Assembly (NCBI RefSeq): GCF_000471905.2
Contig: NW_006498192.1
Coordinates: 1,924,267 to 1,988,266, forward strand
Direction of reading: 5' to 3'
From: Amborella trichopoda
Taxonomy: Eukaryota; Streptophyta; Magnoliopsida; Amborellales; Amborellaceae
Length of the DNA stretch: 64,000 nt
How positions within the stretch are numbered: the first letter of the stretch is position 1; every line of letters starts with the position of its first letter. Position numbers and translations under genes: made by a program. Positions 46,331 through 58,081 of this stretch are shown here, piece by piece. The notes beneath the pieces were generated by a model. The model was not told the origin of the DNA and did not search any database. It saw nothing but the letters and a program-made list of their open reading frames with translations.

Positions 46331-47850
46331 AGCGTATGGAAGTCGGTGCACTCGCTGATGTCATGAACTCATATCTGATATGCCCACCAGAGGTTTTCGG
46401 TTCCTGGAGGCCGGAACTTGGGCTGCCTTGTCGACTTGGGAGTGATGAGTCCTTCTTCGAGCATTATGGAGAAAAATGCATGGAGGATAGCGGGTGCCCC
46501 GTCACCTTCATGGATCGTGACTATGTGACAAGCCTCAGTTGTCCCGAATGCTTTTTTCAACTCTTCGAGCTTTATCTGACCCTTGTTGATAAGGGCTTCA
46601 TTAGTGTCATTGAGCTTATAGCAGTCGAGAGTGGGGTGGCCTACTCTCCTTTGATAGGCTCAGTACCTCTCATTAGTCTCCTGCGCATCTGACTCTGCAG
46701 TATTGGCCTCCGGCAGCTGGATCATGTTATGTTCTAGCAGCAGTCGAAGCAGAGTAGGCGTCCACTCCTTGGTAAAGTGGTAAACTTCATTCTGGTGCTG
46801 GATTCATAAGTCATTTCGCTTAGAATATTTAGGAGACGAGACCTCATTGTAAGACTGCTGCTTGCCCCCGGTCGGAGACGTCTATACCTTGGAAAGGTCT
46901 AGGGTTTGAGCCATGCTCTTAGCACCAATCACTGTGACGACCGCACTGATCATTTCTTTTTAGTTGCCCCGACCGTTGGAGCTAGAGTTTGAGCCAAAGG
47001 GTTCATGACGAGGCTACCATGGGGCTTGAACAATCCCTCAATACGAGATGCTTTAGAGATGAGCTGTGACATGGAGGCTGTATTGGATGCCTCAACATGC
47101 AGGGCGATCTCAGGAAGCATGTTCCGTATGCATGTCTAGACCGCTTCCTTCTCAGTCATGGGAGTGGCATGAAAGGTTGCCAACTCTCTCCAACGGGTGA
47201 CGAACTTGTCGACTGGCTCACCAGGGTCTTGCATCAGAGTAAGGAGGTCGATGGTTTTCATTCCTTTGTGCTTCGTAGAAGCATTGGTATAACAACTGCT
47301 CCATTTCCTGCCATGTGTGCACCGAGTTTGGAGGTAGCCATGCGTACCACTGGAAGGCTGGCCCTTCGAGAGTCTCAATGAACTGACGGAGGACGAGTCA
47401 TCCGTCAGTTGCCTTCTCCTGACAGGCTGCTTGAAAGTGGGCAATATGCTGGTGAGGAGACGTAGTACCATTGAACAGGGGGAGCTTCCCCTTTTGATAG
47501 TTCGAGGGAAACGACACCTGGTCAATGTATGAAGGGTATGGCTTCTGGTAGAGCGGGGCCTCTTGCATGCTTGGGACCTTGTTCTTGAGGCTATGAGCTG
47601 TCATGGCATCCATATCAGTTTGGGAGACCTTGCGGGAGGTCGAGCTGTCTTAGGAGGCTGGTGGGGGAGTTTGCTTGGGAACTGTGTCCTCACTAGTTGG
47701 GGGATCGGTCTCTTGGTGAGAAAAAAGGGACCTCGAGGCTTCTAGGCATTCCATCGTTTCAAGGATGGATTGAACCATTACCTCAAATAGGTTCATCTGT
47801 TCTTTTTGGGTGTCATCGGGATCATTGATCACTATGACATTAACCATTTC
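46330..47850 (-). pseudogene. element C gag
   Basis: Starts near NVIVINDPDDTQKEQMNLFE. It continues with DAMTAHSLKNKVPSMQ, YQKPYPSYIDQVSFPSNYQK, then LPLFNGTTSPHQHIAHFQAA and a capsid part. Further on KKAFGTTEACHIVTIHEGDG corresponds to the post-capsid block in A and B. Fossil copy. Confidence 0.8.
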
Positions 47851-48099
47851 TTCTAGAAGGTCAGAGCTAAGTGGCGCAGTGGACTTCCATGGTCAGCGAG
47901 TCATGCGGGGCAAGTCGGTCTGCAGGGTTTCAGCTTGCCCCGACTGGACTTGAGGCTTGTATGCCGATCTTGTGACGATCGGTTATTGACAGTCTTGAGA
48001 CCATGGTTTCTTGACAGTAATGACTCAGCAATACTCTTGGACTTGCTCAAGTTCTGAAGTTTGAAGAGGGAAAAAGGGGTCACGAGGTAGGAGGTCATC

Positions 48100-49439
48100 A
48101 AGGGTGGTGACCTCGACTACCTTGGAGGCTTCTATGGTTAGGATCTGAAGACATCTCTTCTATTTAATCCTAAGGTGGTCGTGGAATTCATTCCAAAACC
48201 AAACCTGAGACCTAGACTGCCCCTGCCCCGCCTTCTTTGAACATGCAAGAGTCGTGTCTATGAGCTGGAGCAAGGAGTGGGGTCCAAGGATAGAAGGCAA
48301 CTTGGGTTTCTGTCTTGGAGGTTGGAGGCCTCTGTTTGACATCAGGTCATTGCCCCGAATTCCTTTGTGAGGCCTGGCTGCACGGCTGACCTGAGGCTGG
48401 CTCAAGATGGTACTATTAAGGAAGACCTTTGAGTACCAGGGCTGGAGTGCTAGCCTGTCGTTGGAAGAACGACAGAGGAAGGAGCAGGTTCATGACTACG
48501 CCTGAGTCTAGGTCCGAGAGGGACCTACAAAGATGGTGTGTGTGCACCATTGGGGTTAGCCATCCTGGTAACTTGGGGGTCGACCCGGGCTCAGTCAATG
48601 GGTTCAACCTGAGGAGGCTGAGACCCACGAGCTTGTATTTATGAGGGACGAGGCAAAAGCTCATAGAGTGGAGTGGTGCTGGGAGGGAGGACAGAGTGGA
48701 CGACCCTCTTGTGCTTGAGGTGGCATAGAGCTAACGTTGCCCCGAGCTATGGGAAGTATATGTATGGTGCATGCAGGGTTCGGCCTGAGAAGGCCTAGCC
48801 CTGGATGCGAGCTCAAGGAAACGTGAAGGTTACCCCGAGGTGTGGCTTGAGTAGATGGACCGCGAGCCCTTGGGTGTGATCGAGGGGTGGAGGCCACAGG
48901 GCCTTCGCCTTGGTGTGTCGATCCTCTAGGTTTAGAGGTTTAGAGAGGTAAAAGAGTATGGGGGGTTGCCTTGCGGCGAACCTCAGAAGCGACACAACTT
49001 GCTTGCGTCTCACGAGAGTGATATGGGAAGTCTTTCGGCATGCTTCAGCAATATGATCGACAAGGGACTTGCCGGTAACAGGGTGTGTGCTATGTGCGAT
49101 GGTAGATGTGTAACCGATGCAAGGGGCCTTGGTGGAGGATCCACCAGGGGGTGGCAGGGGGGGAGGTGGGGAATATTTTATCCCCTCTTGTGCTAACCCA
49201 GGAAAGAACCTGGGAGTTGGACTGTGAGTCCTAACTCAAGAGGAGAGTAGGGCAGGAAGCTTGAGCAGTTCTCTTCCATGGGACAATCAAGAGTGCGGGG
49301 ATAAGGAAGTCCCTGACTCGGATGAACAGGTTGAACAACCTAGGTGCCATAGAAATTAATGCAGAAAGTAAAAGAGGATACTCGTCAAACAAGAGTGAAC
49401 CGATTAAGGGTTAGTAAGTCCCCAATGGAGTTACCAAGT
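48100..49439 (-). pseudogene. element C leader region, frame and primer site
   Basis: From the LTR: primer site (49,418-49,439; on the minus strand TTGGTAACTCCATTGGGGA), then leader segments including ASTPRSHPRARGPSTQATPR (48,661-48,897) and RPHKGIRGNDLMSNRG (48,160-48,405). They share the STPR..., TPRGN and HK..RG.DL blocks with A and B. No known domain. Fossil copy. Confidence 0.6.
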
Positions 49440-50599
49440 TCGTTAGGTGGCTCGATCTCGCCTTTTAAATCTAGATGATCTGGTGGAACGTATCTTGGGT
49501 TTCTAGTGAACCTGAGATTTGAGTCCGCTCTCTCGGAACCTTACTTAAGAACAAAGGCAGGTATACCAGTTGATGAGAGAAGAATTTTAAGGTATGTTCG
49601 AGACTTATTGGGCTGGCTCATGTGGGCCCTCTTAGATCACGTCAGAAAACCCCCCCAGCTACTTTAGCTAGTTCGGAATCGCCTCCCTTGATATGTAATC
49701 TCCTTGTTTTTTGCACAACACTTCTATAGTTAATTTGCAAGACAAGTGGGCCAAAATGACATACCCTTGTCTTAAGGTAATGCGCATTTATGTTGCTAAG
49801 AATGTGATTAGAGTGATGAAGTAGAAGGTTCGAGCGAAGGTCGAAAAGAGAAGAAACTTGATGAAGGAATAAGACTAGCTTGATAGCTAGACAGTAACCG
49901 ACTCGGAGTGGTAGCGAGATGGGCATGGTACTCAGGACCAGCACGTCGGCAATACTACTCAAAACGGAGGTCGATACGGCGAGGCTAGACTAAGTCAACC
50001 CTCAGTCAAGTGAGAAGAAAAGAGGGCGAAAAGAGGGCATGAGGAGGCAACGAGATAGGGTTCCAATGATGCTAGGCGTTGCCACCCACGACCGCAGAGT
50101 AGCAGTGTCACAGCCCTAGAGCGGCGCTAGACGCTAGTGCTCACAGCTAGAGGGTGAGTAGAGGACTACAGACAGCGCTAGACATCACCGTTGGCAACAT
50201 AGGAAGGTAACATGCCCCGGTGAGGGCGACGATAGCCCCTCATGGAGCACGCGGCGATAGCCATTTACGAAGCACCAGACAATTGTTCTCATGAGGCGTA
50301 CGGCGATTAGCATGGGACATAGGAAGAATGACGATGATCACCGAATGCATGGAAGAAGCTTGCGGAGGGCAATGGGCACCAAACAAGTGAAGGAAGCTCG
50401 CTAATGGTGATAGGTGTTATTGAGGCCTCTAGCGGGAGGCGATAGGCATTGCCATCTGTGGTAGGCACCTCCATCTGTGGTAGGCACGCCATAGGGGAAG
50501 GCCCCTACGGGCGGCAACAAGTTTCGCCGTCTGGGTTCTTCACTGAGATGTCGAAGCTACGTCTGTGGACCGCGATGAGCAGAGCCGTCTACAGGCCTC

Positions 50600-50602
<3 letters not shown>

Positions 50603-50652
<50 letters not shown>
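50603..50652. repeat. (GA)n microsatellite
   Basis: About 25 GA units in C's LTR, just before the assembly gap. Serine/leucine-rich frames over it are artefacts. Confidence 0.95.
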
Positions 50653-50653
<1 letters not shown>

Positions 50654-50769
50654 GAGGAAGGAGTAAGACACGACGACAGTCGACACGTCGCCACTACCAC
50701 CAGTCGCGACGTACGTTGTACGACGACCGAACGAGGAGGACGGCGACGCGACGCGACGTCGCGACGTCG

Positions 50770-51003
50770 NNNNNNNNNNNNNNNNNNNNNNNNNNNNNNN
50801 NNNNNNNNNNNNNNNNNNNNNNNNNNNNNNNNNNNNNNNNNNNNNNNNNNNNNNNNNNNNNNNNNNNNNNNNNNNNNNNNNNNNNNNNNNNNNNNNNNNN
50901 NNNNNNNNNNNNNNNNNNNNNNNNNNNNNNNNNNNNNNNNNNNNNNNNNNNNNNNNNNNNNNNNNNNNNNNNNNNNNNNNNNNNNNNNNNNNNNNNNNNN
51001 NNN
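50770..51003. other. assembly gap of 234 Ns
   Basis: Unresolved bases in the simple-sequence part of C's LTR. The true length may differ. Frames drawn through it have no meaning. Confidence 0.98.
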
Positions 51004-52639
51004 AAGGAGAGAGAGAGAGACGAACAGAAGGGGGATAAGACTCACGCATGGCACTGCCATCACCATGCGCGACTTGTGAGACCACAGGAGAGGCATGCAC
51101 GGCACTGCCACTGCCGCGCATGGCTTCTGCGAGGAACTCAGACAGAGAAGAGGAAGAAGAAAGAGAGGAAGAGAGAGAAGAAAAGAACAAGAAGAGAGAA
51201 GATTTACCTCAAGCTTAAGGGTACCAATCAAAAATTTTCTCTCACCTTACTCTCTCTCTCCAAACGTGACACCAAAATGTGAAGAAAGAGAAACTGTATT
51301 AAGTAAAAACTCTCTCTTTTGTGAGGGATTGAGTCCTGTCATGTCTCTACGACAATGATGGTACATGGTATATATAGAGTTTGCCCCAAACATAGGTGGA
51401 TGTTCAAAAGTAACCCTAATTACTGAAAATTAAGATTAAATTGAATCAAAAGGAATTAGAAAATAGGGTGAAAAATGACAGATTTTCCCTCTCCTAACAA
51501 TTTGTGGAATTTCAGTGTGGAATTTCATAACAGTCCCTGTGTTGCCCTAAAACGTGCATGATTTTGCATGGATGATTCGAGGTTATTCTGATGCCCTGTC
51601 GCTTGAAAGATAATTCCTTTCGTGTAGGGCTCGACATGGCGATCAATTTGATACCAACTTCGTTCCATGGATTGTGTTTCTAGTGAACGATCATGTGACT
51701 TGAAATTTGAATGGATCTTTAAACTTTGAATCGATAGTATGCTCGTTCCTTGATTTTTTTGGTGATTTTTTCATTAGATCACATTGAGCATTGTTGTTAT
51801 GATCGTGTGGTACCAAACGCAGTTTGACTCCGTGCCCGAATGAAGATTTTGCATCTTTAGAATTTTGGCCGAAAACTGGAATTCCAGCGACGAAATTTGC
51901 AGTTGCTTCGTTGGCTTCGTGTGTAGAATCTAACCATTCATCATGTACGGGGTTCAAGTCAAAGATGGCTCGAAACCTTACGCATGCGATGGAATTGGTC
52001 TCGCGTTGATCGGGCTTGTGAGCGACGTGATTGGGCCGCTCGAGCAAGGCACAATGCTTCTGAATTTCCTACACCTTCATGGATCAACAATTTCTGTTTA
52101 GCTTTTCTTTACGCTCGAGTATCGCCACAGGGCGTGCCACATATCAAATCGCTGTCCTTGATGCGATGAACATGCTCACCAAATTTGAGTGTGATCTGAC
52201 TTGAGACGAGTCGTCGAAAGTCACTTCTCGTGACTATCCCTTCAATGGTGTAGAGTTGCAGGGTGGCTACACTGGAATAGCATGCGGCTCCTCCTGCTTC
52301 CCTCTTTTGCCTATAACTTATTCCTGGAGTGTCCGTTCGAGCTGAAATTTGACCCATTAGGGTTTTTAACCATGAAAAATCTAATGGTGGTGATCCCACA
52401 ACAATTTGAGACACCGAAAATATAGCTCTAGTTATAGGGGCCGTTTGAGGGAGCAAGAGACCAATTTTGCTGGAACTGTTTCTCAGTCTGCACTGAATTG
52501 CACGTGTCAAAATTGGAAAAAACTTGGCAGGAGACTTTTGAGAGTCCTCACAAAGATCTAGGAATGTTTTGGGGCTATTATGAGATTGTCATAATTTCCA
52601 CTATTTGCTAGGCTTTGTTTTAGCGGGCGCCCCATGATG

Positions 52640-53884
52640 ATGAAAAATATCTTCCAACACCCATGATTAATTTTATAACGTACGGTGACTCCCTGAAGAT
52701 CATGCTGAACACAATAGTGTGCGTCAAATATCTACTAAGTACACCCTCCTTGAAGGAGATGCTCTCTTCAAATGATCTTTTGACGGTATTCTTCTTAGAT
52801 GTGTGGACGTGCAAGAGGCAAATAAGGTGTTGGAGAAAGTACCCTCAAGCATCTATGGATTGCATCATTCCGACCCTAAGCTCTATGAACAGATACACAG
52901 ATTGGGGTACTATTGGCCTTTGATGATTGCAGACTCCTTAAATTATGCAAAGAAGTGTCAGGTGTGCCAAATACATTCAAGCCTCGTTCATCAGCCTTCA
53001 GAGCCCTTACACCCTACAGTGGAATCATGGCCCTTCTCACAATAGGGTATGGACATTGTAGGGCCTATTGACTCTCCTTCGGCAATGGGTCATGTCTTTA
53101 TTCTACCTGCAACAGATTATTTCTCCAAGTGGGCTGAAGCGGTCCCCCTCAAGCAAGTTCCTAGGACCACGATGGCTAATTTCGTGCGGCATCACATCAT
53201 ATACCGGTTTGGAGTGCGTGGCTGGATTATATCTGACAATGGCCCTCAGTTCAGAAGTCATCATATTGATTGCTTGGTTAATCAGTTTGGTTTTGAGTGG
53301 AAGTACTCAACTATGTACCACGCTCAGGTGAACGGCTTAGCTGAGGCCTTCGACAAGACTCTATGTGGTGTTTTGAGGAAATCAGTATAAAAACAAGGAA
53401 AAATTGGCATGAGAAACTTTCGGAAGCCATGTGTGCCTATCGCACTACTACAAGAAATGCCACTGATTCCACCCCTTATTCTCTAGTCTACGAAGGTGAA
53501 GCAGTTTGACCCCTTGAGATTCAACTCCCTTCACTGCGCGTCGCTATACATCAAGGACTGACTGAAGATGAGAGAATCAAATGTCGGTATCAAGAATTGG
53601 ATGCACTCAATGAAAAGAGATTAGAAGCTCAGCAGAGCCTCGAACTCAACTAGGGAAGAATGAAGAGGGCCTTTGATAAATCAGTCAATGTCCGCTCATT
53701 CACTCATGGGGATCTGGTTCTAGCCATCAAGAGGCCGATTGTTATGCATCGGAGATGCAAAGGGAAGTTTGAACTTAAGTGGGAAGGTCCCTTCATAGTC
53801 AAGAAAGTCTCACCAAATGGGGCTAACATACTGGCACGTCCTGATGGAGAGGAGGCAATGCCCCTATCAATGGGCCATATTTAA
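52640..53884 (+). pseudogene. element D integrase region
   Basis: A linker piece like those in A and B, then a zinc-binding part (HHSDPKLYEQIHRLGYYWPL, YAKKCQVCQIHSS) and the catalytic core: MDIVGPIDSPSAMGHVFIL, KWAEAVPLKQVPR, IISDNGPQFRSHHIDC and NGLAEAFDKTLCG. The C-terminal part includes FTHGDLVLAIKRPIV, KFELKWEGPFIVKKV and a GHI end, the region expected after the core. It is the best-kept integrase in the window, but still broken. Confidence 0.88.
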
Positions 53885-54049
53885 AGAAGTATTATCCATG
53901 ATACATGCTCAAAGAGACTATATACATAACAAAAATAAAGTTAAAAATGCGGTAAAAAGAAGACAAGAAAGATAGTCCAAACAGAGTTTAACTCTTTTTA
54001 TTGCACTAGAAGGAGTTACAAGCCAAAAAGCCCATTATTAGGGAGGCTA

Positions 54050-54290
54050 CAAGTCTCTTGCATTTGAGGAAAAGCGAACAACTGTGTCGAAGCGTTACTC
54101 TTGCATTCGAGGAAAAGAAGACGGTTGACCCCTAGCATTGCTCTTGCATTTGAGGAAAAGAGGACAGTTACAGGCTAGAAACCCCTCTCGCATCAGAAGA
54201 AAAGAGGACAACTAACCACAGTGCTCCTCTTGCATCTGAGGAAAAGAGGACAGTTACAGGCCAAAAGTGGCTCTCACAATAGGAGAAGGT
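54050..54290 (+). repeat. about 44-bp array, five copies
   Basis: Units of 42-45 bp built on CTCTTGCATTTGAGGAAAAG followed by AGGACAGTTACAGGCC or variants. Diverged copies lie at the same place in A (about 18,790-19,040, opposite strand). Confidence 0.8.
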
Positions 54291-56279
54291 GGAAGTGCTT
54301 TGATCAAGTATATCAGATATACAAAGCAGAATTTTATGGCAAGGAACTGGCCTATGATGGAGAGAATGCCCTCTTCACAATGAGCACCCTTCCACAAAAC
54401 AACATGAAGTCCACAATTGTACTTGGGGACTCGCCTTCAATAAGCATTCTAAGCCGCGCCTTACCATTGGTCACCACGCTTTGCTTACCCAAATCAGTAC
54501 TATGCATGGCCATCGCCGTGCACAACCCATCGCCGAGCATGACCACATTTGGGCACAACTTACTGCCGTTCATGAAAGGATCGTTGAGCGAACAACATTT
54601 GTCGCACGTGGATAAGGTCGTGTGAGTCATGTGCGACTAAGGCACTGATAAGAGTCACGTGAGGCTACCGCTGCCTGTGTCTCTAAGGCCCAGCACCGGC
54701 TGCATTTCTTGAGCACTAACGCCAGCAGTGACTTAGATGGGAAATGCTGGCTGTGTCCGACAAGGGGATAAACGCCGGCTGTGTCCTCTATCACTGCACA
54801 TGTTCGCTTGCAACGGTGGCCCTTCACCTTCCCAAAACTCTTCTTCTCCCCATGACCCTTTGTTTCCCCAATGACTATGCACGTTCCCAAGACTCTTCTT
54901 TTTCTGTGATGGATCAAATTCCCAAAGTCATTCGTCTTCCCCTCGACTACAGCTGTTCAACTCCTCGACCCTTCAGTTTCTTGGCAATAAACCACTTCCA
55001 CTCATCAAAAACAAACTGTGACACTTCTCCCTCTCCTTCTCAATGTCGAAAAACACTGAAAAACCACCGGGAAACAATCAAAAGTTCACGGAAATACCCG
55101 ACGACCCTCATCTGTTTCTCTCCCACCTCTCCGATATCCTAAGAATCACTGTTGGAACCTCAGTTAGCGTCATCATGTTGCTTGCTCCTCAATTTCGGCA
55201 ACAAAAACCATCACGACTATCCCTGCCTTCACTGCTGGTGCTTTTTCCACACAGTTGGAACCTTCTCCTGCTCGTCAAACTTCCTGCACCTCAACCGAGT
55301 GCTCTGCTTCCCGCCAGAGTTATCACAGGAAAGACTCTCTTACTCTCACTGTTAAAAATTCCTTAAACATTTTACTCAAGATAAAAAATGATGAAAAATG
55401 GGGTTAATCCCCTTATATAGGAAAAACTTCCTCAAGATGCCCCTCACAAAGAAAGAACACCAGACAAGTCCTTGAAGGACAAACGACAATGGGCTGGACC
55501 TGGTTGGGCTCAAACCAAAGGCCCAAACAAAGGATTAATGCTGTCTGTGCAACACCAAGTATCAACCTTCATATGAGCCAGACCGGGTCGGGCTCAGGCC
55601 CAAGGCTCGAACAGAGGCTTAACGCCGTCTGAGGAATGCCGAGCATCAACCTTTAGATTGACTTGACCGGGTCGGGCTTAGACCCAAGGCCCAAACATAG
55701 GTTTACCGTTGCCCGAGACTAATGCTGCGTACAACCAACAGTGTGTGTACTAGCACCGTGCACGTCAGTACCTCTGCCGCCTATTACTACTCCCGTGCAT
55801 GTTAGCGCCTCTTGTGCTAACACTGTGCGCTTCAATGCTACCGCCGCATGTGTTGTTGCTGTCTGTGGCTAGTGTCGCACATGTATGAACTCGATCACCA
55901 TTGTGTGCATTACATCATCATTCCCAATATGAGTTACGCATGTGCCGCAACCCGTCATCACCAATGGAGTTAGGTGTATGCCAAAGAGGTCATGCTTACC
56001 CCTTCAACTCCTAGATTCAGTCTAGCACCAAGCTATCTTTTCCCTAGGGAGTCGGGTTACCTTTCATAAGCCTATTCCCCATGGAGTTTCACCTTTCACC
56101 TTAGGAAGCCATACTTGCCCCTTGATGCCCAGTGAAGTCCGCTTATGTTTGTCATCCCTCGTCGGGCCACCATCTCCATTTAAGCTCTCTGCTTGTGTAT
56201 AGCCTTAATCATTTTATCCATAGGGAGTCAGATTGCTACCCACAGACCTATCCCCCATGCAGCTTCACCTACATGGCAA

Positions 56280-56830
56280 CCCACACATGGTCCATGCTGC
56301 ATGACCCTAAACTGCACCGCCTTGGTGCATGCTACATGACCTTATACTACACAGTCCTGGTCTAGGTGCATGAACCTAAACTGCCTGGTCCAAACTATAC
56401 GACCTTAAACTGTAGCGGAGGTTTAGTTTCACGACCTTAAGCTGCATGGTCCGTGACACATGACCTTAATTTGCACCTTGGTTCAGGTGCACGACCCTAA
56501 GCTTCATGGTCCAAACTATATGACCATAAACTACAACGAAGGTTAGTTGCACGACCTTAAATTGCATGGTCCTAGTTGCATGACTTTAAACTGCATAACC
56601 ACGGTCCAAGCTATATGACCTTAAACCATAGTGCACATCCTCGCCGCACAATGTTAAAAGGTTAGCACCACAGTCCAAATTAGATGACCTCAAATTGTAG
56701 CGGAGGTCTATTTGCACGACCTTAAACTGCATAGTCCTAGTTGCATGACTATAAACTGCATAACCATGGTCCAAGCTATATGACCCTAAACTATAGTGCG
56801 CGTCCTAGCCACATACGTTAAACTGCTTTG
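56280..56830 (+). repeat. 3'-region tandem array in element D
   Basis: About fifteen diverged units with ATGACCTTAAACTG-type cores, the same family as in A and B but shorter. Confidence 0.8.
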
Positions 56831-58081
56831 CATAGATCTCGAAGGCATGACCTTAAACTCACCCCCACATGCGCACCACCTTCATAACTCCCCAATAAAT
56901 CCATATCCCTTCATTGTCATTCATTATTCCCCAGTGAGTCTCACCCGTGCTCACAAAATGGTGAGCCATCCCGCCATCCATACTCGCCATCAACTAGTGG
57001 GTCACCACTATCAACTAGTGGGTCACCACCTGGATAAGGGAACGGCATGAGTAAAAATGATGAATGGGTATGGTCACGAAACCATGAGTAAAATAGTTTC
57101 GTGAATAAAAACCCGGGCACGGTGAAAACACGAAAGGGGACCGTGAGTAAAAATGGAAAGAATAAAGGTGGACATGGCCGAAAGGTCATGGGTAAAAAAT
57201 TGTGGATAAAAAGGAAGTTGGTGAAACCGTATCTACGGTGCCGCTTCCCAAGTCTAAGTGAAAATCCGCAGGATGCGTGGACCAATAAGCAGGTTGGTGC
57301 AGCACTCGCCTCAACATGCGGCTTCAGCCCACATTCAAAAGAAAAATCCTTGGTATCAAAATTCCAGGACCCAAAATTACGAGCATCAAGTAAGATTCCA
57401 ATAGCTTGAGTCCATTTAAGAAAAGGACTCGAAGGATAGAAGACTCGCCAAGAAGGTAAGACAAGTCTCATGAGGAAGAACACTATTCCCATGAAGTCAC
57501 TAACGCACTCTAAAATGCTAAAGATGCCCCGAGAAAAGCCAAGGAAGCCAGAACTTGGACCTGTTATGCAAACAAAATTGTTAGCAGTACGTAGGGGTTA
57601 TACCCACAGATGGTCACCTTGATAAACTGGGGTACCCTGTCCACCGAGTATAATTTGGTGCACCACACAGACGGATGCCAACCAAAGGCCCATTAGCAGA
57701 CCATCCAAAACAAAAAACAAAAAAAATAAACCCAGATGAAATGGGAAAAAAGCCCTTCAGCATGGCACTCGACCACTAGACAGGCTTGATGCTGACCAAC
57801 GAGGTCTTTACAAAATCCTCAGTTGTCTGAATCACAAATAGTCCCTTGAGGATGAGGACTTCATCATGATCCCTCAAAAAATTCTCTTCTCTCCCTAAAA
57901 TCTCCACGGATGGATCTGTACATTGCATCCAAACATTTGAGCATCCTATTTATAACATTGCATGGATCTCCTCGACGTTCACATGGTCCTGTGGCTAGGA
58001 AGAAAGTAATAAAGCCGAAGGAAATTTTTTGAATGATGTCCTTCTCGCTTCTCTCGAAGCACAACATTCGGCGAGGCAAGT

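Larger units (their letters stand above)
44176..52618 (-). mobile_element. Tat/Ogre-type LTR element C, 5' portion
   Basis: A minus-strand relative of A and B. From the right: 5' LTR (49,440-52,618), primer site, leader frame, gag and protease. Its left limit is the edge of element A, which inserted in it. The RT-to-3' LTR portion is not found in this window. Its sequence differs from A and B more than they differ from each other in places. It is a broken fossil with many breaks, and older than A. Confidence 0.8.
49440..52618 (-). repeat. element C 5' LTR (long form, with assembly gap)
   Basis: About 3.2 kb. The left end TCGTTAGGTGGCTCGATCTCG matches the ends of the other LTRs. The right end stops where D-type sequence begins. 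Inside are a (GA)n run (50,603-50,652), the N gap and a TATATATA-like box (51,369-51,376, minus). Confidence 0.75.
53885..58081 (+). other. element D 3' untranslated region
   Basis: Non-coding region before the LTR. It includes a five-copy array (54,050-54,290), a segment shared with A at 54,300-54,430, and a stretch with repeated GACCGGGTCGGGCT phrases (55,480-55,700). It also holds the ATGACCTTAAACTG-type array (56,280-56,830) and segments shared with B and A near the LTR. Frames at 54,221-55,366 match no domain I know. Confidence 0.65.

Noticed and set aside
50540-51358. Reading frames of 87-224 codons on both strands around the N gap
   Set aside because: Most run through 234 Ns and (GA)n repeats; the apparent length is an artefact.
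54744-55366. Two plus-strand frames of 107-132 codons, possibly a small host gene
   Set aside because: No recognised domain; they overlap each other in different frames and lie in D's 3' region. I cannot exclude captured sequence.
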